DNA of 64,000 nt from Paraburkholderia youngii (GTDB lineage Bacteria > Pseudomonadota > Gammaproteobacteria > Burkholderiales > Burkholderiaceae). Under the pieces are notes generated by a model. That model was not told the origin of the DNA. It was given only the letters and a program-made list of their open reading frames with translations, and did no database searches. The stretch covers positions 930,001-994,000 of the forward strand of contig NZ_JAALDK010000002.1 in assembly GCF_013366925.1 (NCBI RefSeq), written 5' to 3'. Positions within the stretch are counted from its first letter, which is position 1. Each line of letters begins with the position of its first letter. This document shows positions 1 to 7,424 of the stretch, piece after piece. The position numbers were made by a program, and so were the translations under genes.

Positions 1-745
1 TCAGCAGAAGGAAGGCCGACGCCACGAAAGCAGACGGAAACAGCAAAAACTCATAGACCGGAAACTGGTAGTAGTGACCACCCCAGAAAGAAGCGCTCTG
101 GAACGCACCTGGCCACGCGTCGAACCCCATGAACCGGCTGGCGGCGATGTCGAGCAAGCCCATTGTCATCCAGATCACGGCGAAGCCCGCGAGCGCGAGT
201 CGCAGGTTGCCGGCACGAGGCCAACGCTTGCGGGTCGCACGCATCGCCCACAACGCCACCACGGCGGTGCCCGTGAAGGTATAGAAGTAGCTTGGCGCGT
301 CGATCAGAATCGGCTCGGCGATGCGAGCATGCGACGATTGCCAGAACGGAATGAAACGGCACCAGCAGCCGAAGTTCAGCGCATGGGCGTTATAGGTGAA
401 CATCGGTCGAAGAAAGTCCAACCACGGATCAAGCCAATATGCTGAGAGCCAGCCGACCATCATCAAACGCACCGCGTCGATGCGGCGACTCTTGACGATT
501 CCGTAGACATACCAGATCGCTACTGGAATCAGGATCAGCACGCTGACCCACTGGTAATGGTCGATCGTCGCTTTCACGGACTCTGGAATCGGATCCGCGC
601 CCAATTCCACGGGGCGGAAGTCCTCTGAACGAATCCACGCCACATAGGCGCGGATTTGTGCAAAAGCGAAAAGCGCACCGAGCGCTGCCCACGCATACAC
701 CCTATGCCAGGTTGTGCTGCTGCGCGGGGCGACCATTTCCGACAT
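1..745 (-). CDS. AveC-like (spirocyclase AveC family) membrane protein, 3' end cut by window edge
   Basis: My own reading of the minus strand gives an open frame of 248 codons from an ATG at 743-745, preceded by a strong AAGGAGG, and still open at the left edge. The protein is hydrophobic with several predicted membrane spans. It carries the patterns I associate with the AveC family: WLDPWLDF, then FTYNAHALNFG, then YYQFPVYEF near the cut end. AveC acts in avermectin biosynthesis, but most relatives are uncharacterised and sit in steroid or terpenoid-like clusters. Here it faces a cytochrome P450 operon, so I infer a membrane role in handling a hydrophobic alicyclic substrate. The biochemical role is unknown. 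Confidence 0.65.
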   Translation of the reverse strand, partial: MSEMVAPRSSTTWHRVYAWAALGALFAFAQIRAYVAWIRSEDFRPVELGADPIPESVKATIDHYQWVSVLILIPVAIWYVYGIVKSRRIDAVRLMMVGWLSAYWLDPWLDFLRPMFTYNAHALNFGCWCRFIPFWQSSHARIAEPILIDAPSYFYTFTGTAVVALWAMRATRKRWPRAGNLRLALAGFAVIWMTMGLLDIAASRFMGFDAWPGAFQSASFWGGHYYQFPVYEFLLFPSAFVASAFLLL

Positions 746-770
746 GCGTTGCCTCCTTCATCACGCCGTA

Positions 771-786
771 ATTCACGTATGTGAAT
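771..786. promoter_or_regulatory. Perfect 6-4-6 palindrome, candidate operator of the AveC-like gene
   Basis: The sequence ATTCACGTATGTGAAT is a perfect inverted repeat with a 4-nt centre. It lies 26 bp upstream of the AveC-like start codon, inside the likely promoter or 5' leader. The GTGAA/TTCAC half-site recurs, in the opposite orientation, in the divergent promoter region at 2203-2219. That suggests one regulator for both promoters; no TetR- or IclR-type gene for it is visible nearby. Confidence 0.45.
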
Positions 787-841
787 GTCGATCGCAAAAA
801 TGTACTCCTACCGATGTGGCTACGTCAAGCGCATACGCAGG

Positions 842-1984
842 TTATCGGCCCATGAGGTCGTGAATCTCGTGATCGAGCGCCGCCATCGCGAACCGAGGCG
901 CAACTGCGCAATTGTTGACTTCCGCCTGCCATTCCACGGGATTCACAAGCCAGAAGAACAGCCCATAGACGATGTGGCGCCGGTAAGCATCCAGCGCGCT
1001 TTCAAATGACGGCGGCTTGTCCACGCCGTGAAAGGCAAGCCGCTCGAGATAGTATTCGAGCAACTCACGCTCCCATCGCGGCCGATCCGCGATATCGAGT
1101 GCCGATATCAGGAAGTACGTGACGTCATGGGCCCACGGTCCGCGTCGATACGACTGCCAGTCAAGAAAGCCGGGCGTGCCGTCGCGGTCGAAATAGAGGT
1201 TGCCGAGGTGTACGTCGCCGTGAAGAAACGTCATCGGCCCGATCCGGTCGAAGGCACGCAGATCGAGGAGCGCCTGCTCCATCCAGTCACGATCATGAAA
1301 CCGCTTAGGCACTGCAGCGCCGCGCGGCAACTGTGTATAGCTGGCGAACACATCCGGTTTCAGTTGGCCCCAGTGATACGTGCCCGCCTCGCCGTCGGGC
1401 AGCGGGTCCTGCGCGGCGAGCCAGCCCAGTTCGCCACCGTTCTCGAGCGCAGGCGATTGCCAGAACTGCGCATGCCACCGCGCCTGGGCATCCAGATTTG
1501 CCGCCGCCTGCGCAAACGTCAGCGGCCGCTGCACGCGACAGAACTCCACTTGCCGAGAACGTAGATCCTCGAGGATCACGATTGACTGCCCGCTTCGACT
1601 GTCCGTCTCTGCATAGAAGCAGGCAGGCACATTCGCAAGTAAGCACGGATGGACTTCCTTGAAGAATCTCGCCTCGTATTCGTATATGTAGGCGTTCAGA
1701 TCGCGATACTCGGGAACGAAGCCGCCCTTGACGATCAGAGACTCCGGCATGCCAAGCTCGCGTCCTCTTGCGTTGTAAGCGAGACGCACCCTGACTTTGG
1801 TAGCCGTGCCGTACATCACGTCGTCTATAGCCAGCGATTCAATCGCTACGCCCTCATGGCTCTGGGCGAGCGCCGAGGTCAGCCATGAAGGTGTGATTTC
1901 CTCGACCTGCAACGGAAGCCCGCCGGTGTCTGACTGTGGCCCGTGTGATTCCGTCAGGGCGAGGCTTTTCTTCGCAACACTCAT
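842..1984 (-). CDS. Phosphotransferase, APH/ecdysteroid-kinase-like
   Basis: A 380-aa cytosolic protein with the aminoglycoside phosphotransferase/choline kinase fold. The Brenner motif HGDVHLGN begins near residue 255 and carries the catalytic Asp; the Mg-binding Asp follows in GFLDWQ near residue 275. An N-lobe lysine sits in LIVKGG near residue 86. I chose the ATG at 1982-1984 because AGGAG lies 9 nt upstream; an upstream in-frame ATG would add 23 residues but has no better site. Such kinases often accompany P450 and SDR genes in catabolic clusters, where they may phosphorylate a hydroxylated substrate. That role is inference; it is not a convincing antibiotic-resistance APH. Confidence 0.75.
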   Translation of the reverse strand: MSVAKKSLALTESHGPQSDTGGLPLQVEEITPSWLTSALAQSHEGVAIESLAIDDVMYGTATKVRVRLAYNARGRELGMPESLIVKGGFVPEYRDLNAYIYEYEARFFKEVHPCLLANVPACFYAETDSRSGQSIVILEDLRSRQVEFCRVQRPLTFAQAAANLDAQARWHAQFWQSPALENGGELGWLAAQDPLPDGEAGTYHWGQLKPDVFASYTQLPRGAAVPKRFHDRDWMEQALLDLRAFDRIGPMTFLHGDVHLGNLYFDRDGTPGFLDWQSYRRGPWAHDVTYFLISALDIADRPRWERELLEYYLERLAFHGVDKPPSFESALDAYRRHIVYGLFFWLVNPVEWQAEVNNCAVAPRFAMAALDHEIHDLMGR

Positions 1985-2202
1985 CTTGACGCGCTCCTGT
2001 GAGTTCCGTGTGCGTTCGTGCTCGACATCGTCCACGCGCATGTTGCGCGGCACGTCTGAAGGCTCGCAACGAGGGAAATCCCGGCTGGCATTTTCGTTTC
2101 TTTTTTAGAACGACGTACGCTTTCCTGCGCACCACTTCAAACTCGTCTGCTAACACCGCGCCGAGCCGGCTTCATTGCCACGGATCGCGAGTGCGCTGAA
2201 TT

Positions 2203-2219
2203 AGTGAAATTTCTTCACT
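2203..2219. promoter_or_regulatory. Inverted repeat in the divergent promoter region
   Basis: The 327-bp gap between the phosphotransferase (minus) and the first SDR (plus) holds no gene that I can support. It contains AGTGAAATTTCTTCACT, a perfect 6-bp inverted repeat with a 5-nt spacer, 92 bp upstream of the SDR start. The half-site GTGAA is shared with the palindrome at 771-786. The surrounding stretch is AT-richer than the flanking genes, as expected for a promoter. Confidence 0.45.
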
Positions 2220-2310
2220 CTAATCGTTCCAGCCGGTAACCATCTTCTGTCGGGTGTTGTGACTAGAATTCATAAAAAGGCCTAAACCGAGCCTCACAGG
2301 AGACAACTCG

Positions 2311-3114
2311 ATGACCACGACCGTGCTTGAACGGCTATTCGGCATTAGCGGAAAAATCGCTGTCGTTACCGACAAGGGACGCAATTCCAGCATCGATATT
2401 GCGCCGGTGCTGGCCGCGGCCGGCGCACGAGTGGTAGTCGCGGATCACAGTCCGGCGCATATGCAACCGGTCGTCGACAAAATCCATTCGGCGGGCGGCG
2501 AGGCAATTGCCATTGAGACGGACGTGGAACGCGAAGCCTCGGTGATTGCCTTATTCGACCAGGTCAAAGCCGCCTGGGGCAGCCCCGACATCGTAGTCAA
2601 TTGCGCGGCGATGACCAATAACGGCCCGCTTACAGAGTTCTCCGAAGCCGCCTGGGACGAAGTCATGGCGATCGACCTGAAGTCTGTGTTCTTTTGCATG
2701 CGAGAAGCGATCAAGCACATGCTCGCCGCAGGCCGGGGTGGACGCATCGTGAACGTCACCACCATGGGCGCCACGCATGCCGTGCTCAATGGCAATGGCG
2801 CTTATAGCGCCGCGCGCGCCGGCGTCGCGGGGTTAGTGCGGTCCGCAGCGCTTGACTATGCCCGCGACCGGATTCTCGTCAACTGCGTGCTGCCCGGTGC
2901 GGTGCCCGGCAAGGTTCAGTTTCATCCGGATATGCAGACGCGCCTTAAGACAGGACAGCTCACGGGACCCGGTACGGATGCTGAGCGACGTCTGCCGCTC
3001 GGATGGGGCGACCCCGCCGATATCGCCGCCGCGGTGCTGTATCTCGCGGGGCCATCGGGCCGCTATATGACGGGCCAATCGATTACGCTCGACGGCGGAT
3101 TTCTGATTAGCTGA
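2311..3114 (+). CDS. SDR-family protein with substituted cofactor and catalytic motifs
   Basis: A 267-aa short-chain dehydrogenase/reductase fold protein, starting after ACAGGAGACAACTCG. The usual cofactor glycine motif is replaced by TDKGRNSS (residues 20-27), so two conserved glycines are missing. NNAG is NCAA (97-100). The catalytic YxxxK is YSAAR (Tyr165, Arg169), and Thr occupies the place of the catalytic Ser. Length, helices and the C-terminal TGQSITLDGG are normal, so the gene is intact rather than decaying. First gene of an operon with an intact SDR, ferredoxin and P450. It may be a non-catalytic partner of the second SDR or use an altered cofactor; I would not assign it a dehydrogenase reaction. 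Confidence 0.8.
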   Translation: MTTTVLERLFGISGKIAVVTDKGRNSSIDIAPVLAAAGARVVVADHSPAHMQPVVDKIHSAGGEAIAIETDVEREASVIALFDQVKAAWGSPDIVVNCAAMTNNGPLTEFSEAAWDEVMAIDLKSVFFCMREAIKHMLAAGRGGRIVNVTTMGATHAVLNGNGAYSAARAGVAGLVRSAALDYARDRILVNCVLPGAVPGKVQFHPDMQTRLKTGQLTGPGTDAERRLPLGWGDPADIAAAVLYLAGPSGRYMTGQSITLDGGFLIS

Positions 3115-3225
3115 AGACGTCGGCGGCTGCCGCGAATCCTGGGTCGGCGGTTCACCGTGGCACTACGACGACTGAAGCGAACCGAATAGCCCGACCTTCA
3201 TCGACCAATCAAACCGGAGCATTCC

Positions 3226-4032
3226 ATGTTTAGTGAAACGCAGATCGGCGCGCGCCTCGCGCAGATTTTCAATCTCACGGGCAAGACCGCCGTTATTACC
3301 GGCTCTGCGCAAGGTCTCGGCCGCGAGACCGGGCGACTGCTTGCCGAGGCCGGCGCCAATGTCGTGATCGCCGATCTGAACCCGGATGCCGGTTGCGCAA
3401 CAGCAGCAGAGATCGAAGCCAACGGCGGCATCGCGATTCCATGCAAAGTCGACGTTGCCGACGAAGCATCCGTCAAGGCACTCTTCGCCGCCGTCGATGC
3501 AAAGTTCGGCGGTGTGGACATTCTGATCAATAACGCCGCGCACCGTTCGAAAGCCGAATTCTTTGAAATGTCCGTCGAACAATGGGACCAGATGCAGGAC
3601 GTCACACTGCGGGGCACGTTTCTGTGTTGCCGCGAGGCTATCACGCGTATGAAGGCAAAGGGCGGCGGTGGCTCGATCGTCAACATTTCCTCCGTTGGCG
3701 CACTTCGACCCACGCTGTGGGGCGTCAATGCCCATTACGACGCTGCGAAGGCTGGCGTTGACAGCATCACGCGATCACTCGCCAGCGAGTTCGCAGCCGA
3801 TGGCATCCGCGTCAACTCGATCCTCCCAGGCGGCATGGCCAGCGAAGGCGGCAAGAACATCAGCGCGACCTTCAAGATTCGAGGACCAATCGTTGGTGCA
3901 GGCCGAGTTCCGATGGGACGGATGGCCGCCCCGATCGAGGTCGCCCAAAGCGTGTTCTTCCTCGCAAGCCCTGCCGCTAGCTATGTTACTGGACAGATCA
4001 TCGCCGCGGACGGCGGCTTCACGGTTAGCTAG
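3226..4032 (+). CDS. SDR-family NAD(P)-dependent oxidoreductase
   Basis: A 268-aa classical short-chain dehydrogenase with every key motif: TGSAQGLG (25-32) for the cofactor, INNAA (101-105), catalytic Ser in NISS (155-156) and YDAAK (Tyr171, Lys175). Asp after the second strand (IADLN) favours NAD over NADP. It follows the degenerate SDR by 111 bp, with GGAG before its ATG, and precedes ferredoxin and P450 genes. The likely job is oxidation of an alcohol formed by the P450, but the substrate cannot be read from sequence. Confidence 0.87.
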   Translation: MFSETQIGARLAQIFNLTGKTAVITGSAQGLGRETGRLLAEAGANVVIADLNPDAGCATAAEIEANGGIAIPCKVDVADEASVKALFAAVDAKFGGVDILINNAAHRSKAEFFEMSVEQWDQMQDVTLRGTFLCCREAITRMKAKGGGGSIVNISSVGALRPTLWGVNAHYDAAKAGVDSITRSLASEFAADGIRVNSILPGGMASEGGKNISATFKIRGPIVGAGRVPMGRMAAPIEVAQSVFFLASPAASYVTGQIIAADGGFTVS

Positions 4033-4082
4033 GTAAATGCCACTGCGTGGCTCGCACGGCTGCAAAACATTAGGACACTGAA

Positions 4083-4403
4083 ATGCCAAAGATTACGTTT
4101 ATCGAGCACGACAACACCGAGCATATCGTCGATGCGATTGCCGGACAGTCGTTGATGCAAGCAGCAATCGACAATTCGGTGCCCGGCATCCTCGCGGACT
4201 GCGGGGGCTATTGCAATTGCGCGACTTGCCATTGCTACGTCGATGATATGTGGACCGCAAAGATTCCGCCTGCAAAACACGCGGAACTCGACATGCTGGG
4301 CGGCGCCATCGATACCAACAACAACAGCCGACTCGGTTGCCAGATTCAATTGACCAACGATCTCGATGGGTTAGTCGTCCGGCTACCCGCTTCGCAAACC
4401 TGA
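4083..4403 (+). CDS. Adrenodoxin/putidaredoxin-type [2Fe-2S] ferredoxin
   Basis: A 106-aa soluble ferredoxin whose cluster ligands fit the adrenodoxin pattern C-x5-C-x2-C...C: Cys40, Cys46, Cys49 and Cys86. Two additional cysteines, Cys44 and Cys51, lie inside the ligand loop and are unusual. It sits directly upstream of the P450 gene and is its obvious electron donor. No NADH:ferredoxin reductase lies in this operon; the only reductase of that kind in the window is BenC, dedicated to benzoate dioxygenase. A reductase from elsewhere in the genome must be borrowed. Confidence 0.9.
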   Translation: MPKITFIEHDNTEHIVDAIAGQSLMQAAIDNSVPGILADCGGYCNCATCHCYVDDMWTAKIPPAKHAELDMLGGAIDTNNNSRLGCQIQLTNDLDGLVVRLPASQT

Positions 4404-4442
4404 CGAAACCAACGACGAAAAACCTGTTCGCGGAGAACACAC

Positions 4443-5669
4443 ATGTCTCATAGCGCGGTCCCACTCGTTCCAGTTCCCGACCATGTTCCTCCCGAACTCG
4501 TGGTGGATTGGGATTTCAGCAAGCCTCCCGGCGGCGAAGCCGACATCGTCGGCGCCTGGAAACGTCTGCACGATGGTCCGGACATCATCTGGACGCCGTA
4601 CAACGGCGGTCACTGGATTCTCACGCGAGCGGAAGACATCGAATTCGCGCAGCGCAATCACGATCCGTTCTCCATGCGCGAAATTACGCTGCCCGCTAGT
4701 ACAACAATGCAGATCTTGCCGCTCTCGGCCGATCCGCCTGAGCATGCCGACTATCGCGCACTGATCAACCGCTTTTTCGCGCCGAAAGTGATACGCGACA
4801 TGGAAGGCGAGATCCGTGAACTGGCTGTCTCGTTGATCGAAAGCTTCCGGGAAAGAGGCCGATGCGAATTCATGGCCGACTTCGCGATGAACTTTCCCAT
4901 CACGATCTTCATGCGGCTCGTGAACCTCCCGCTCACCGATCTGGACGATCTGCTTGCGTGGACCGAGGCGAGCGTTCGCGCCAACGATCCCGAGCGTCGC
5001 GAATGGTCGCAGCGCATGCTGTTCGGCTACCTGGAGAGCATCATTCGTGAGCGCCAGAAAGAGCCGGGTACGGACCTGATCAGCGCGATAGTGAATGGAA
5101 CCGTATTCGGCAGGCCCCTCACGGAGCAAGAGATCCGCGGCATGATGGTCAACGTCATCTTTGGCGGACTCGACACTGTCGCGTCCACCATGGGCTTTGC
5201 GGTGCTCTATCTCGCTCGTCATCCCGCGCATCGTCGTCAGCTGGCGGAACACCCGGAGCTGGCGGGGAACGCGGTCGAGGAATTGCTGCGCATGTTCGCG
5301 CCTTCGAGCACAGGCCGGGTGATGACGCGCGACTTCGAATACAAGGGCCTGCGTTTCAAAGCGGGCGATCGGGTGTACGTCCGTCCGCTGCTACACGGTA
5401 TGGACGAGCGCAAGTTCAAGTGCCCGATGCATGCAGACTTCGCACGTGCCAATGCTTCGCAACATGCGGCCTTCGGCAACGGTCCTCATCGCTGCGCCGG
5501 TGCGCTCCTTGCGCGCAGTGAGATTCGCGTGTTCCTCGAGGAGTGGTTTAAGCGCATTCCCGACTTCTCGTTGGATCCGGATGGCGAAATCAGCTTCGAA
5601 GGGGGAATGGTGAACTGCGTGACGCGTGTATCGCTTTTGTGGGATTCCGACGCGAAGCGCGCAGTCTAG
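4443..5669 (+). CDS. Cytochrome P450, bacterial class I (P450cam-like)
   Basis: A 408-aa soluble P450 of normal bacterial length. The heme loop is FGNGPHRCAG (344-353) with proximal Cys351; the ExxR motif is E280-LLR; the I helix carries GGLDT (241-245), keeping the acid-alcohol pair Asp244-Thr245 needed for oxygen activation. The N-terminal region (VPPELVVDWDF...) resembles P450cam and related terpene hydroxylases. GGAGAACACAC precedes the ATG. Last gene of the SDR-SDR-ferredoxin-P450 operon. I infer regioselective hydroxylation of a small hydrophobic, perhaps terpenoid or alicyclic, substrate. Confidence 0.93.
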   Translation: MSHSAVPLVPVPDHVPPELVVDWDFSKPPGGEADIVGAWKRLHDGPDIIWTPYNGGHWILTRAEDIEFAQRNHDPFSMREITLPASTTMQILPLSADPPEHADYRALINRFFAPKVIRDMEGEIRELAVSLIESFRERGRCEFMADFAMNFPITIFMRLVNLPLTDLDDLLAWTEASVRANDPERREWSQRMLFGYLESIIRERQKEPGTDLISAIVNGTVFGRPLTEQEIRGMMVNVIFGGLDTVASTMGFAVLYLARHPAHRRQLAEHPELAGNAVEELLRMFAPSSTGRVMTRDFEYKGLRFKAGDRVYVRPLLHGMDERKFKCPMHADFARANASQHAAFGNGPHRCAGALLARSEIRVFLEEWFKRIPDFSLDPDGEISFEGGMVNCVTRVSLLWDSDAKRAV

Positions 5670-5687
5670 CGCTCGGCGTCTGCATGA

Positions 5688-6551
5688 TCAGCCTTCTTGC
5701 AGAAATGCAATGCTCTCCTGATTGAATCTCTCGGGCTGTTCATACTGTGCCCAGTGGTCACAGCCCTTGATTTCCACGAGCTGCGCGTTCGGTACGGTCC
5801 TCGCGATCGCATGGGCGTTGCTAAGAAACATATTGGGCGCATCAACGGCGGCGATCACCTGGACAGGCAGGGTCAGGCTGCGCCACTCTTCCTCGCTGAG
5901 GGCCTGACCGCCCAGTGAGAAGGCCAGAAGACGGGGCATGGCGGCCTTCATGCGCGGGTCGCGGTAAATCTCGAGGCGCACGCCAACCAGTTCGTCGGAC
6001 AGTGCCTCCGGGTCCAGAAGCAGCGCTTTCAAGGCAGCGGAAACAGTTTCCCAGCCAGGTTCGGCCGCGGCGGAAGATCGGCTCTTGCGCACACCTTCGG
6101 CAAAGCGTCTCTCCTCTTCCGGATCGACGATGATGCCCGCGGGGGCCACCAGCACCAGCTTGTCGACACGAGCCGGATGGGCCAATGCCAGTGCCGCGCC
6201 CACCCAGGCGCCCAGAGACACGCCGACAACCGCGGCTCTCGCGATACCCATGGCGTCCATGAAGCCGCGCACGTGCTCGACGTAGTCCTCGATCAGGTAG
6301 TCGTAATCGGGCTTGTCGGTCCAGCCGCAGCCCAGCATGTCCAGACCGATGACGCGGAAATGGCCGGCATACGCCGCATAGTTCGCGCCGAAATTCTCCA
6401 GACTGCCCGCCGTGCCATGCAGCAGAATCACCACCGGCGCATCGGCCGGACCGGCTTCCAGATAGCGCGTATCGACACCGGCGGCATCGACCCACGCCAG
6501 CTTGTGGGGCGTCTTGAACAGGTGTTGCCAGATACTGGTGTGCTTCTTCAT
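5688..6551 (-). CDS. Alpha/beta hydrolase, MhpC/BphD-like C-C hydrolase candidate
   Basis: A 287-aa alpha/beta hydrolase with an intact triad at the positions expected for meta-cleavage product hydrolases: Ser112 in GVSLG, Asp237 in AAVDAP, His266 in CDHW. Oxyanion-hole residues lie in LLHGTAGS. Its ATG overlaps the stop of the preceding hydrolase gene by 4 nt (ATGA), so the two are translationally coupled. With an extradiol dioxygenase encoded at 10.6-11.5 kb, hydrolysis of a ring-fission product is the likely role. An ordinary esterase or enol-lactonase activity is possible. Confidence 0.8.
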   Translation of the reverse strand: MKKHTSIWQHLFKTPHKLAWVDAAGVDTRYLEAGPADAPVVILLHGTAGSLENFGANYAAYAGHFRVIGLDMLGCGWTDKPDYDYLIEDYVEHVRGFMDAMGIARAAVVGVSLGAWVGAALALAHPARVDKLVLVAPAGIIVDPEEERRFAEGVRKSRSSAAAEPGWETVSAALKALLLDPEALSDELVGVRLEIYRDPRMKAAMPRLLAFSLGGQALSEEEWRSLTLPVQVIAAVDAPNMFLSNAHAIARTVPNAQLVEIKGCDHWAQYEQPERFNQESIAFLQEG

Positions 6552-7405
6552 TGTGCAGGCCTCGCCGTCAGGTCCACCGACAGGAAGCCGGTGACATTAC
6601 TGTTGAATTCTTCCATCTTCTCGTAGGGTACCCACAGTCCACAGTTGCCATGGATATGGACGCGCGCCCGGGGAATGCGGGACAACATGAACAGGGCATT
6701 GTCGTAGTTGATCGTCTGGTTATTACGTCCCCAGATGACGAGCGTCTCGGCCTGAATCTTGTGCAGGTCCTGCCACAACGGCTCCAGTGTCTGCCCCGGC
6801 TTGCCGCCGTGACCTTCCGGCGCCTGATTCATGAATTCGGGCTCGATACTCGCCTCGTAGCGTTCGCGGATCACCTCTTCGGAGAGGATCGTCGGGTCGT
6901 AGACGAGCCGCTCGAGATTGGCACGCATGCGCTCCATGCTCGGACCTTCGCCGGCGTAGTAATTGTGCGTATCCGGCCTGGGCGGCATGGGCTGGAAAAG
7001 CGATAGCCCGCCGGGCGCACTGATCACCACGAGGCGATCGATCAGCTCTGGATAGTCGATCGCCATTTTCAAGGCTACCGAACCGCCGGTCGCGAGACCC
7101 ATTACATGCGCGTTGGCGATGCCCAGCGCCTCGAGCATGTCGCGGAAGGTGCGCGCATAGAAACTGGTGCGCGGCCCCTCGATCTGCGGCTTGTCGGATT
7201 TGCCGTAGCCCGGCAGGTCGACGATGAGCGTGCGGAAATGGCGCGACAGCGCCTCCAGGTTGCGGCCGAAGTTCCCCCAGCCGAAAGCACCTGGCGCACC
7301 GCCATGAATGCACAGCAGGACGGGCCCTGTACCGGCCTCGTGATAGTGCACCTTGACGGCGCCCGCCTGCACGAATTTCGAAGTGTTGTCTCTTGTCAGC
7401 ATCAT
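6548..7405 (-). CDS. Alpha/beta hydrolase fold protein with all three triad residues replaced
   Basis: A 285-aa protein clearly homologous to MhpC/BphD-type hydrolases over its full length, but the nucleophile elbow is GLATG (Ala105 for Ser), the acid position is GRNNQ (Asn229 for Asp), and the histidine position is CGLW (Leu257 for His). The oxyanion-hole HGG (35-37 region) and the fold remain, and the frame is open, so it is expressed, not decayed. It is coupled to the intact hydrolase downstream and lies 19 bp after the MFS gene. It could be a structural partner, a cofactor-free oxygenase-like or binding protein, or use an unrelated mechanism. No hydrolase activity should be assumed. Confidence 0.82.
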   Translation of the reverse strand: MMLTRDNTSKFVQAGAVKVHYHEAGTGPVLLCIHGGAPGAFGWGNFGRNLEALSRHFRTLIVDLPGYGKSDKPQIEGPRTSFYARTFRDMLEALGIANAHVMGLATGGSVALKMAIDYPELIDRLVVISAPGGLSLFQPMPPRPDTHNYYAGEGPSMERMRANLERLVYDPTILSEEVIRERYEASIEPEFMNQAPEGHGGKPGQTLEPLWQDLHKIQAETLVIWGRNNQTINYDNALFMLSRIPRARVHIHGNCGLWVPYEKMEEFNSNVTGFLSVDLTARPAQ

Positions 7406-7424
7406 TGAAGTGTCATCCCAATCG

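Noticed and set aside
842..1984. Antibiotic-resistance aminoglycoside phosphotransferase
   Set aside because: The kinase motif is present, but sequence and context match the broader EcKinase-like group found in catabolic clusters.
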